A stretch of 64,000 bases of DNA from assembly GCF_900177675.1 (NCBI RefSeq), contig NZ_FXWM01000001.1, positions 753,001 to 817,000 of the forward strand, read 5' to 3'. Shown piece by piece: positions 8,608 to 17,302 of the stretch. Positions within the stretch are counted from its first letter, which is position 1. Each line of letters starts with the position of its first letter. The stretch is from Bacillus sp. OV166. Lineage in GTDB: Bacteria; Bacillota; Bacilli; Bacillales; Cytobacillaceae. Both the position numbers and the translations under genes were made by a program. The notes beneath the pieces were generated by a model. That model ran no database searches. It was given only the letters and a program-made list of their open reading frames with translations, and was not told the origin of the DNA.

Positions 8608-10148
8608 CTGTAAAAGCTATTGTAAAAGAGAACACCTATTTCGATTCTGTATCTTTGATGTCACTATCAACAAAAGCGAACCAAATAGAGGGCGTTGAAC
8701 AGGCCATTATCACAATGGGTACAGAAATGAATAAAGAGGTAATGAAAAATGTTGGATTAATAACACCAGAAGTGGAAGAGGCAAACTCAAGTGATTTAAT
8801 CATTGTTGTTAATGCTGCTAATCTTGAGATATGTGAAAGCGCGTTCATTGGTATTGATGAATTATTGACAAAAAAGGATACCTCCACTGAGAAAGGTGAA
8901 GTCAAGTATTCAACGATTGCTTCAGCTGCCCAAGGTATTCCTGAAGCTAACCTAGCGGTGATTGCCGTAAACGGAGCGTATGCACCTAGAGAAGCGAGAA
9001 AAGCTCTTGAAAACAATCTCCATGTCATGCTATTTAGCGACAATGTAAGCATAGAAGATGAAATCGAATTAAAGAAATTGGCCCATGAAAAAGGCTTATT
9101 AATGATGGGTCCGGATTGCGGGACAGCGATTATTGGCAATGTTGCTTTATGCTTTGCCAATGCTGTAAGAAAAGGCAGCATTGGTATTGTGGGTGCATCT
9201 GGAACCGGGAGTCAAGAGGTAAGTGTCCGCATTCATGAATTCGGCGGCGGAATCACACAGATGATTGGAACTGGCGGCAGAGATCTAAAAGAGGAAATTG
9301 GCGGAATCATGATGCTTGATGGAATCAAGGCTCTGGAAGACGATGAGGCAACTAAAGTGATAGTCCTTATTTCTAAGCCACCTGCTGCAAGTGTTGAAGA
9401 GAAAGTATTAGCGCAAATCAAACAATGCAAGAAACCTGTAGTTGTTTGGTTTGTTGGCGGAGATGAAGGGAAGGTCAGACAAGCTGGCGGCCATTTTGCG
9501 AAAATGTCTAAAGAGGCTGCACTTAAAGCGGTATTATTGGCTGGTGCCGATGAAAGCAAAATTAATAAACGGGCATTAAACATTCCACTAATTGAAGAGG
9601 TTCGCACCAAATTAACACCAGAACAAAAATATATTCGCGGACTATTCAGCGGCGGTACCCTTTGTGATGAGGCTATGCATGCCGCAATGGAGAAGTTCGA
9701 TAATGTCTATAGCAATATCCAAAGAGACCCTAACTATCGCTTAAAAGATAAAAATATAAGCCAAGAACACACATTTATTGATTTTGGTGATGATGAGTTC
9801 ACACAAGGGAAGCCACATCCAATGATTGATCCGTCCACAAGAATTTCGAGATTTATCCAAGAAGCGAAAGATCCATCCGTTGGTGTAATCGTCATGGACT
9901 TTGTTTTAGGGTATGGTGCACACGAAGATCCAGTTGGGGCAATGCTTCCTGCAATAATAGAAGCAAAGCAAAATGCCGAACAAGAAGGAAGACATCTTGA
10001 AATTATCGGATACGTTCTTGGAACTGAACTGGATCCTCAAAACCTTGATGAACAGGTAGAAAAGCTGTTAGCTGCAGGTGCAACACATGCCAGCAGCAGT
10101 CAGAATGCAGGTCTTTTGGCAAGAGAATTTGTCGTGAAGGGAGAATAA
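8604..10148 (+). CDS. fdrA: FdrA family protein (AllF-like), acyl-CoA-synthetase-like carbamoyltransferase subunit
   Basis: The 514-residue protein has a CoA-binding/Rossmann segment and the loop IVGASGTGSQE (195-205), as in succinyl-CoA synthetase alpha-like proteins. It also has LMMGPDCGTAIIGN (166-179), the FdrA counterpart of the GPN(C/T)-type motif. A C-terminal ligase-like domain includes FIDFGDDEFTQGKPHPMIDP. FdrA, once known only as a suppressor of ftsH defects, is now assigned as AllF. It is translationally coupled to the DUF2877 gene and followed after 3 bases by the DUF1116 gene. Its length fits the family. Confidence 0.88.
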   Translation: MTVKAIVKENTYFDSVSLMSLSTKANQIEGVEQAIITMGTEMNKEVMKNVGLITPEVEEANSSDLIIVVNAANLEICESAFIGIDELLTKKDTSTEKGEVKYSTIASAAQGIPEANLAVIAVNGAYAPREARKALENNLHVMLFSDNVSIEDEIELKKLAHEKGLLMMGPDCGTAIIGNVALCFANAVRKGSIGIVGASGTGSQEVSVRIHEFGGGITQMIGTGGRDLKEEIGGIMMLDGIKALEDDEATKVIVLISKPPAASVEEKVLAQIKQCKKPVVVWFVGGDEGKVRQAGGHFAKMSKEAALKAVLLAGADESKINKRALNIPLIEEVRTKLTPEQKYIRGLFSGGTLCDEAMHAAMEKFDNVYSNIQRDPNYRLKDKNISQEHTFIDFGDDEFTQGKPHPMIDPSTRISRFIQEAKDPSVGVIVMDFVLGYGAHEDPVGAMLPAIIEAKQNAEQEGRHLEIIGYVLGTELDPQNLDEQVEKLLAAGATHASSSQNAGLLAREFVVKGE

Positions 10149-10151
10149 TCA

Positions 10152-11579
10152 ATGAGTAAAATAAATGAGCTTTTTAATCAAAAACTTAATGTTATTAATG
10201 TGGGAATCGAGTCCTTTAAGGGTGATTTAGTAAAGCAAAATACAGAAGTAACTCATCTAGAGTGGACTCCGCCAGGCAGAGGGAACACAGAACTTATTGC
10301 AGCATTAGACATGCTTGAGGATCCAACAATTCTTGAAAAGATTGAAGTGGCAAATAAGGTAGCTGTCGAAAGAATTATTAAATCACAACCAGTATTAATT
10401 GGTTTTGAAAAAGCAATTGATTGTGTACCAGGTATGACGAAAACAACGATTCTTCATGCAGGACCTCCAATAACTTGGGATAAAATGAATGGTCCAATGA
10501 GGGGGGCTGTGACTGGGGCAATCTTGTTTGAAGGCCTTGCAAGGGATTTAGAAGAAGCTGCTGAGCTTGCTGCATCTGGCGAAATTACCTTCTCCCCGTG
10601 TCATGAGCACAACTGTGTCGGCTCTATGGCTGGTGTAACATCTGCTTCGATGTACATGCACATTGTAGAGAATAAAACCTATGGCAATATTGCCTACACA
10701 AACTTAAGTGAGCAGCTGTCAAAAATCCTTCGAATGGGTGCTAATGACCAAAGTGTTATTGACCGTTTAGTTTGGATGCGTGATGTTTTCGGTCCAATCC
10801 TAAGCGCAGCGATGAAGTTAAATCCGAATGGAATTGACTTGCGTTTAATGCTGGCACAAGCCCTTCATATGGGTGATGAGTGTCATAACCGTAACGTTGC
10901 CGGAACAACGCTTTTAATCCAAGCGTTAACACCTTTTATTATTCAAACAGATTTTACACTTGAACAAAAGCGAGAAGTTTTTGAGTTTGTTGCGAGCAGT
11001 GATTATTTCTCTGGTCCAACTTGGATGGCCCTTGCAAAATGTGCTCTTGACGCAGCACATGGCATTGAAAATAGTACGATTGTGACAACTATGGCACGTA
11101 ATGGTACTGAATTCGGTATCCGTGTAAGTGGAATTCCAGGGAATACATGGTTTACAGGTCCGGCGCAAAAAGTAATTGGTCCAATGTTTGCCGGGTATAA
11201 ACCTGAAGATTCTGGATTGGATATTGGGGATAGCGCAATCACAGAAACATATGGCATTGGTGGATTTGCAATGGCTACAGCTCCTGCAATTGTTGCCCTT
11301 GTAGGCGGAACAATAGATGATGCAATAGGCTACTCTAAAAAGATGAAAGAAATTACAACAGCAGAAAATCCAAACGTAACGATTCCATTGCTAAATTTCA
11401 TGGGTATTCCGACTGGAATCGATGTTCGGAAGGTTGTTCAAACTGGAATCATGCCAATCATTAATACAGCAATAGCCCATAAGGAAGCTGGAATTGGAAT
11501 GATTGGAGCAGGAATCACTAATCCTCCAGTTGAAGCTTTTGAAAAGGCACTGCTTACTTTAAGTCAAAACATTCAATAA
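10152..11579 (+). CDS. DUF1116 protein, AllG-like subunit of oxamate carbamoyltransferase
   Basis: The 475-residue protein belongs to DUF1116 (E. coli YlbE/AllG). Visible hallmarks are HLEWTPPGRG (35-44), SPCHEHNCVGSMAGV (148-162, with H151, H153 and C155 as possible metal or substrate ligands), and GISGIPGNTWFTGPA-like sequence in the second half. It is the third member of the transcarbamylase set and starts 3 bases after the fdrA stop. A hairpin follows the stop, so the first transcript may partly end here. Its precise role within the complex cannot be read from sequence. Confidence 0.85.
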   Translation: MSKINELFNQKLNVINVGIESFKGDLVKQNTEVTHLEWTPPGRGNTELIAALDMLEDPTILEKIEVANKVAVERIIKSQPVLIGFEKAIDCVPGMTKTTILHAGPPITWDKMNGPMRGAVTGAILFEGLARDLEEAAELAASGEITFSPCHEHNCVGSMAGVTSASMYMHIVENKTYGNIAYTNLSEQLSKILRMGANDQSVIDRLVWMRDVFGPILSAAMKLNPNGIDLRLMLAQALHMGDECHNRNVAGTTLLIQALTPFIIQTDFTLEQKREVFEFVASSDYFSGPTWMALAKCALDAAHGIENSTIVTTMARNGTEFGIRVSGIPGNTWFTGPAQKVIGPMFAGYKPEDSGLDIGDSAITETYGIGGFAMATAPAIVALVGGTIDDAIGYSKKMKEITTAENPNVTIPLLNFMGIPTGIDVRKVVQTGIMPIINTAIAHKEAGIGMIGAGITNPPVEAFEKALLTLSQNIQ

Positions 11580-11583
11580 TTAA

Positions 11584-11612
11584 TTCTGGTCCTAATTTGT
11601 TTGGGACCAGAA
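11584..11612 (+). terminator. Hairpin after the DUF1116 gene
   Basis: TTCTGGTCC (11584-11592) pairs perfectly with GGACCAGAA (11604-11612). No clear U-run follows, so it may be a weak terminator or a transcript-processing stem within the operon. Confidence 0.5.
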
Positions 11613-11665
11613 CTGATACTTTAGTATTTTAATAACTTCCTGTTTAAATACAGCTAAAGGAGAGA

Positions 11666-12835
11666 ATGAACTTGGAAAGTAATACCATGGACAGAGAACT
11701 TATTCATGCAAGTGAGCAGGGGGATTATGTTGCTGTAGAAAAGCTCTTACATGAAGGAGCCAGCATTGATTATAAGGATGCGGCCGGCCGGACAGCCTTA
11801 ATGGCGGCTGTACAAAAAAACCAAATTGTTGTAGTGAAATTGTTACTAGAGGCTGGAAGCGAAGTCAATACGAGAGATATTACCCAATTAACTCCATTTA
11901 TATGTTCTGGTGCGAACGGATTTCATGAAATTTTAAGTATGATGCTTAAGTTTGGTGCAGACCTAAACAGTGTTAATCGATTTGGGGGTACGGCATTGTT
12001 ACCTTCTAGTGAAAAAGGCTATTTAAAGACGGTCCAAGTCTGCTTAGATGCTGGGGTTCCAGTAAATCATGTGAACAATTTAGGCTGGTCCGCCCTTCTA
12101 GAGTCTGTGATATTAGGTAATGGCGGCAGGCTTTATTCTGATATTATTCAAGAGCTCGTGGAAGCAGGAGCAGATGTAAATCTTCCAGATAGGGACGGGA
12201 AGTCAGCGCTGGAGCATGCTCAAGAAATGGGGCACCAAAAGATTGTAAACATCTTGAATAAAGAATATATCGTAAAAAGTGAATCTATCAAAAAGGCAAA
12301 AAAACTTGCCAGAGTTGATAAGTATGAAGAGGCCATCTCAGAAATAGAAAAAGGTCTAGAAGATGATAATCATAACCTTGATTTGATTTACTACAAAGGC
12401 TATTTCTTACAAGAACAAAAGAGATACGAGGAAGCGCTAGAGGAGTACTACAAAGCATTATCACAAGACCCTATTGATCTAGACTTCTATTTCTATACAG
12501 CCAACTGTTTAAGAGCAATGAGGAAACCAGATGAGGCTCTATCAGAATACGATAAAGCCTGTGAATTAAACCCTGTTGAGACTTTTTATCGTTATCATAA
12601 ATCAAATTACTTAAGAGAACTAGGCAGACACGAAGAAGCAGTTATTGAAATGGATAAATTGCTGGCACTAAAGCCAAATCGCTACGATTTTTCATTTCAT
12701 AAGGCAAATAGCCTTAGGTCGCTTGGTAAACATCAAGAAGCAATTGAAGCAATAGAGAATGCGATTGCAAATGATCCAGCTAACCCGTTATATCATTTGC
12801 ATAAGGACCAATCTCTTGAATTGCTAAAGAAATAA
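11666..12835 (+). CDS. Ankyrin-repeat and TPR-repeat protein
   Basis: Of the 389 residues, about 1-200 form five ankyrin repeats, visible as DAAGRTALMAAVQKNQIVVVKLLLEAG, DITQLTPFICSGANGF and DRDGKSALEHAQEMGHQKIV. Residues 205-389 form five tetratricopeptide repeats, e.g. YEEALEEYYKALSQDPID and HEEAVIEMDKLLALKP. It has no signal peptide or membrane segment. AAAGGAGAGA precedes the ATG closely, and TTG two codons later is a possible alternative start. It lies between DUF1116 and carbamate kinase, all on one strand, so it is probably expressed with the pathway. A scaffold or regulator role is a guess; ankyrin-TPR fusions are not standard members of allantoin operons. Confidence 0.8.
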   Translation: MNLESNTMDRELIHASEQGDYVAVEKLLHEGASIDYKDAAGRTALMAAVQKNQIVVVKLLLEAGSEVNTRDITQLTPFICSGANGFHEILSMMLKFGADLNSVNRFGGTALLPSSEKGYLKTVQVCLDAGVPVNHVNNLGWSALLESVILGNGGRLYSDIIQELVEAGADVNLPDRDGKSALEHAQEMGHQKIVNILNKEYIVKSESIKKAKKLARVDKYEEAISEIEKGLEDDNHNLDLIYYKGYFLQEQKRYEEALEEYYKALSQDPIDLDFYFYTANCLRAMRKPDEALSEYDKACELNPVETFYRYHKSNYLRELGRHEEAVIEMDKLLALKPNRYDFSFHKANSLRSLGKHQEAIEAIENAIANDPANPLYHLHKDQSLELLKK

Positions 12836-12858
12836 GCAAATTAAACCAAGGGGAAAAA

Positions 12859-13812
12859 ATGATGAAAAAATTAGTGATTGTTGCAATTGGAGGAAACTCA
12901 TTAGTCCGAGAAAATGGTCTTGACTCTGTCAATGACCAATATGAAGCAGTATGTGAAACCGCAGTTAATATTGCAGATATGGTAGCAGAAGGTTTCAATG
13001 TTGTAGTCACACACGGCAATGGACCACAGGTAGGCTTTGGCCTAAGAAGATCGGAAATTGCCAACGAAGTAGCCGGTATGCCGGTGATACCGCTGGTCAA
13101 TTGTGGAGCAGATACGCAAGGTGGGATTGGCTATCAAATTCAACAGGCCTTAACCAATGAATTTGCCAGAAGGGGTATTAACAAAAAGGTCGCTACGGTT
13201 ATTACACAGGTAGAAGTGAGTATTGATGACCCCAATTTCAAAAATCCGACAAAACCTGTAGGGGCATTTTTTACACTAGAACAGGCTGAAGAAATGAAAA
13301 AAGAACATCCAGACTGGAGTTTCATAGAAGATTCAGGCCGCGGCTATCGAAGAGTGGTCCCTTCACCAAAACCAATTAACATTGTTGAAAAAGATGCGAT
13401 TAAAACATTAATCGAAGCTGGGTTTGTGGTCATCGCTGTTGGAGGCGGCGGGATACCTGTAGTAAGGAACAATAACAATGCGTTTGAGGGAATTGACGCT
13501 GTCATTGATAAGGATTTTGCAACGAGTCTACTCGCAGAACAGGTTCAAGCGGAAACATTGATCATTACCACGGGTGTTTCAAGAGTTTGTATTAACTTTG
13601 GCAAGCCAAATCAAAAGGCACTTGAAAAGATTACGGTTGAAGAAACCAAACAATATGTACTTGAAAACCACTTTCCTCCAGGAAGCATGCTTCCTAAAAT
13701 TGAGGCTAGCTTAAGCTTTTTAGAAAAAAATGGTTCGAGGGTCATTATCACAAACCCAGAAAGCTTAAAAGAAGCAATCAATGAAGGCGCAGGAACTCAT
13801 ATTGTGAGGTAA
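12859..13812 (+). CDS. arcC: Carbamate kinase
   Basis: The 317-residue protein has the amino acid kinase fold with the carbamate kinase signatures VAIGGNSLV (8-16), VTHGNGPQVG (near 51-60) and the VVAxGGGGIPV-type loop VIAVGGGGIPVV. The length is normal for the family. It converts carbamoyl phosphate and ADP to carbamate and ATP, the energy-conserving last step after oxamate or citrulline phosphorolysis. No arginine deiminase or ornithine carbamoyltransferase gene is nearby. The FdrA/DUF1116/DUF2877 neighbours point instead to the AllK-type role. AAGGGG stands 7 bases before the start. Confidence 0.92.
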   Translation: MMKKLVIVAIGGNSLVRENGLDSVNDQYEAVCETAVNIADMVAEGFNVVVTHGNGPQVGFGLRRSEIANEVAGMPVIPLVNCGADTQGGIGYQIQQALTNEFARRGINKKVATVITQVEVSIDDPNFKNPTKPVGAFFTLEQAEEMKKEHPDWSFIEDSGRGYRRVVPSPKPINIVEKDAIKTLIEAGFVVIAVGGGGIPVVRNNNNAFEGIDAVIDKDFATSLLAEQVQAETLIITTGVSRVCINFGKPNQKALEKITVEETKQYVLENHFPPGSMLPKIEASLSFLEKNGSRVIITNPESLKEAINEGAGTHIVR

Positions 13813-13865
13813 TCGATAAATATTATAGCCAACAGTCTATTACAAAAAATAAGAGGTGAAACGAA

Positions 13866-15422
13866 ATGGATCAAAGTCTAAAATTATGGTATAAGGGTGA
13901 CTGGGCTGCATACTTTGGTTTACTTGCTAACAATTTAACAAATCTTTTAACAATGATATCATTATTACTTTTTGTAGTTGGTTTTCCTGAAGAAATTGTA
14001 TACGGAAGAATCGTTCCAGGTTTTGGTCTTGGCATCTTCTTAGCAAGCTGTTGTTACTTTGTCTTTGGATATTTTTTAGCTAAAAAGACAGGTAGAAATG
14101 ACATAACTGCTTTGCCGTCAGGCCCTAGTGCGCCTTCCATCTTTACGGTTACTTTTTTAGTAATCCTTCCAGTATTTACGGAAACACAGAATGCGGAATT
14201 TGCCTTCTCACTTGCACTTGTTTGGTGCTTATTTGAAGCAATGATCTTAATTATTGGCGCGTTTTTAGGCGATACACTTCGAAGAATTATTCCAAGAACG
14301 GTACTTTTATCGTGTTTATCTGGTCTTGGTTTATTATTGCTTGCCATGAACCCGATGTTACAATCTTTTGAAACTCCGTTGGTAGCTTTTGTTGTACTTA
14401 TTATCATTTTTATTAACTGGTTTGGTAAATCGCCAATATTCGCAAAAATCCCTACCGGTTTTCTTTTATTAGCTGCTGGTACAATTTTGGCCTGGGTCTT
14501 TGGATTACAAAGTCCTGAAGCGATTACCGCATCATTGCACGGTTTAGGATTTAATCCTCCTACCTTGCATATTGATAGTTGGATTTCTGGCATTCCACAT
14601 GCGCTTCCTTATTTAGCATCTGCTGTCCCACTTGGACTAGCAAACTATATTTTTGATTTAGAAAATATTGAAAGTGCTCACGCGGCGGGGGACCCATATA
14701 AAACTCGTCAAGTAATGTTAGCAAATGGTATTTCCTCTTCGATTGGAGCTTGTTTTGGTAATCCATATCCAGTAACTGTATATATTGGACATGCAGGCTG
14801 GAAGTCAATGGGAGCAGGACTTGGTTACTCTATCGCCACTGGTTTATCAATGTTAATTATTTCTCTCTTTGGATTAGGCTCATTCTTATTAGCTATCATT
14901 CCTGTCGCTGCAATTGTACCAATATTGGTATATGTTGGTATCGTAACAGCAAACCAAGTTGTTCGTGAAACACCTAAACTCGAAGTCCCAGTAATATTTG
15001 TTTGTTTGTTCCCATGGATCGGAAACTGGGCATTATCCCTTGCAAATAATGTTTTAACTTCCGCAGGAACTACAGGAGCTAAAGTTACCGCTGAAGCTAT
15101 GTCTCACCACGGTGTGTATTATAACGGTATGATTCACTTAGGTAACGGTGCTCCAATAAGTAGTTTGTTGTGGGGATGTTTAGCGATATTTTCCATTAAA
15201 GATCAACCAATCCGTGCTGCCATTGCTGCTGGAATTGCGGCTCTATTGTCTCTATTTGGAATTATCCATTCAGGGGCAGTCGGATTCGCTCAGCCTGCAT
15301 TAATGCCGTTCTTCTATTCTTATCTCATGGTAGGAGGATTATTTATCATAAAATATATGATGGATTATAAGGCTAAAGCAAAAGAGGACAAAAACACCAC
15401 AACTATTGAAGAATCAGCCTAA
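13866..15422 (+). CDS. NCS2-type permease (xanthine/uracil permease-like)
   Basis: The 518-residue protein has about 12-14 hydrophobic segments and a short N-terminus (MDQSLKLWYKGDWAAYFGLLANNLTNLL). TALPSGPSAPSIF and the later VYIGHAGWKSMGAG resemble the substrate-binding half-helices of NCS2/SLC23-like transporters of the group found beside fdrA genes. It is the likely importer for the substrate of the operon or one of its intermediates. It follows carbamate kinase by 53 bases with a GAGGTG ribosome site. The exact substrate (nucleobase, ureide or other) is not determined. A strong terminator follows. Confidence 0.75.
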   Translation: MDQSLKLWYKGDWAAYFGLLANNLTNLLTMISLLLFVVGFPEEIVYGRIVPGFGLGIFLASCCYFVFGYFLAKKTGRNDITALPSGPSAPSIFTVTFLVILPVFTETQNAEFAFSLALVWCLFEAMILIIGAFLGDTLRRIIPRTVLLSCLSGLGLLLLAMNPMLQSFETPLVAFVVLIIIFINWFGKSPIFAKIPTGFLLLAAGTILAWVFGLQSPEAITASLHGLGFNPPTLHIDSWISGIPHALPYLASAVPLGLANYIFDLENIESAHAAGDPYKTRQVMLANGISSSIGACFGNPYPVTVYIGHAGWKSMGAGLGYSIATGLSMLIISLFGLGSFLLAIIPVAAIVPILVYVGIVTANQVVRETPKLEVPVIFVCLFPWIGNWALSLANNVLTSAGTTGAKVTAEAMSHHGVYYNGMIHLGNGAPISSLLWGCLAIFSIKDQPIRAAIAAGIAALLSLFGIIHSGAVGFAQPALMPFFYSYLMVGGLFIIKYMMDYKAKAKEDKNTTTIEESA

Positions 15423-15466
15423 TTTTGTTGATTAGAAATAGCTAAATTTACACGATACCCCAAAAG

Positions 15467-15500
15467 TTTCGTCTACGTATGCGGTGGACGAAATTTTTTT
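15467..15500 (+). terminator. Strong rho-independent terminator
   Basis: TTTCGTCTAC (15467-15476) pairs with GTGGACGAAA (15484-15493) with one G-U pair, followed by seven T. It closes the DUF2877-fdrA-...-permease transcript. Confidence 0.85.
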
Positions 15501-15707
15501 GTCAGTGAAAATAAATTAAAATGGAGATTGCAAGACGAAGTTTATAAAAAAAATTGTAGCTTACTATCTTTATTTAATCACTAAGAAGTAGAAATATTAT
15601 AAAAAAGGGTAATGATTTCGAATATATAAAATAGTAATTTTTTTTATAATGATACTTATGGGAGTCTAAATAAGCTTACTTCTGAATAATGAAAGGAGTT
15701 AATTGAA

Positions 15708-17177
15708 TTGAAAACCAAATTAAAGGGAAGGTACGTTATTGGTTACGATGGAGAAGACCACGTCTTAATTGAAAACGCGGAAGTTGTTTTTGAAAATGAT
15801 AAGATAATCTTTGTCGGCAAAAATTACCTTGGCACAGTGAATAAGGTAATCGATATGGGGAACTCCGTCATTAGTCCAGGGTTTATCGATTTAAATGCAT
15901 TAGGTGATATTGACCATGATATTTTACATTTAGAGGCAAGGACAAACAGACAGAATAACCTGCTTTGGTCTGAACAATATATAAAAAACGGACATCATGA
16001 AGTAATGACAGCTAAAGAAGAAAATTTCAAATCCCTTTATGCCTACTCACAACTGATTCTCCATGGTGTTACTACTGCGATGCCAATTACTTCGGTACTT
16101 TATAAAGAATGGGCAGAAACGTATGAGGAGCTTGCTGCTGCAGTAAACCATGCTGGAAGTTTGGGATTAAGAATCTATCTTGGGCCAAGCTACCAATCTG
16201 GAATCAGGGTGGTAAAACCTGATGGTACTATCCAGCTGTACTGGGATGAAGAAGCAGGAAAAGCTGGATTAAATGATGCTGTAAGGTTTGTAGAAGAATT
16301 TGACGGAGCTTATGATGGATTAGTTAGGGGGATGCTGGCACCCGAACGAATTGAGTGTCAAACGTCAGAAAGTTTGATACAAACAAAATACTATAGTGAT
16401 AAATTAGGAGTGCCAATTAAACTTCATGCAGCACAAGGAACCTATGAATATCATACTATTGTTGAAAAGCACGGTGTAACTCCTATTCGCTATTTATATG
16501 ACCTTGGTTTTTTAGGGTCAAAAACAGGAATTCCGCATGCTCACTTTATTGCTGGATATAGTGAAGCACATTCAGGTAAAGGTGATGATATAGCACTTCT
16601 GAAAGAAACAAATACAACGGTCATTCATTGTCCTTTAATCATTGGCAGGCATGCTTCGGCATTAGAATCATTTGCTAAATATAAACGGGCAGGTATTAAT
16701 TTAGCGTTAGGAACAGATACCTATCCTCCAGACATATTTCAAAACATTCGAACAGGCAGCATGTTTTCCCGATTCATTGAAAAAAAAGTAGAGGGTTCAA
16801 CATACGCCGATTTCTTCCGGGCGGCGACACTTGGGGCAGCTACGTTCCTAGGGAGAAATGACCTCGGCCGTTTAGCTGTTGGAGCGAAAGCAGATATTAT
16901 TGCAATTGACTTAAGTGGATATCATCTGGGAGTTCTCGACGATCCAATCCGAACTATGATTGTGAGCGGAACAGGAAGAGACGTGAAACTATCCATTATT
17001 AATGGAAGGGTTGTAATGAAGGATCAAAAAATACCTAATTTTGATTTAGAAGAAATGAAAACCAAGGGACAACAATATTTTAACAAAATGAGAAAAGGAT
17101 ATTTAGAAAGAGATTATCAGCAATTGACAGAAAGAGAATTATTTCCTCCGTCCTTCAAAATAGTGGATTCTATCTGA
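15708..17177 (+). CDS. Amidohydrolase-superfamily protein with an atypical first metal motif
   Basis: The 489-residue protein starts at TTG (AAAGGAGTTAATTGAA in front). N- and C-terminal beta-sandwich parts frame a TIM barrel, and AVGAKADIIAIDLSGYHLG near the C-terminus is typical of chlorohydrolase/deaminase-type amidohydrolases. Later metal-site motifs are present: IKLHAAQGTYEYHTI, PHAHFIAGYSEAH, TVIHCPLI and the Asp in LALGTDTYPPD. The usual PGxIDxHxH, however, reads SPGFIDLNALGDIDHD, so the paired histidines are missing. It may bind a single metal, use the following Asp/His, or be a specialised branch. It is alone between a terminator and the binding-protein gene. Its substrate is unknown; the context suggests a cyclic amide or amidine. 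Confidence 0.75.
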   Translation: MKTKLKGRYVIGYDGEDHVLIENAEVVFENDKIIFVGKNYLGTVNKVIDMGNSVISPGFIDLNALGDIDHDILHLEARTNRQNNLLWSEQYIKNGHHEVMTAKEENFKSLYAYSQLILHGVTTAMPITSVLYKEWAETYEELAAAVNHAGSLGLRIYLGPSYQSGIRVVKPDGTIQLYWDEEAGKAGLNDAVRFVEEFDGAYDGLVRGMLAPERIECQTSESLIQTKYYSDKLGVPIKLHAAQGTYEYHTIVEKHGVTPIRYLYDLGFLGSKTGIPHAHFIAGYSEAHSGKGDDIALLKETNTTVIHCPLIIGRHASALESFAKYKRAGINLALGTDTYPPDIFQNIRTGSMFSRFIEKKVEGSTYADFFRAATLGAATFLGRNDLGRLAVGAKADIIAIDLSGYHLGVLDDPIRTMIVSGTGRDVKLSIINGRVVMKDQKIPNFDLEEMKTKGQQYFNKMRKGYLERDYQQLTERELFPPSFKIVDSI

Positions 17178-17302
17178 AATCAACAAAAGTAGTAAAGATA
17201 TTGAAAAATAAAGTAAAAATTTTCGAAATAAAATTATCTGAATATTTTTTATAATTAGACAAACAGATGTAAAATAATAAAAATATTCAGGGGGTAGTGA
17301 TT

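Noticed and set aside
8636..9181. Long antisense ORF inside fdrA
   Set aside because: It has no ribosome site and no recognisable family, and the plus-strand fdrA is fully conserved; it is a shadow frame.
14054..14593. Antisense ORF within the NCS2-type permease gene
   Set aside because: It mirrors hydrophobic coding sequence and has no motif or start signal.
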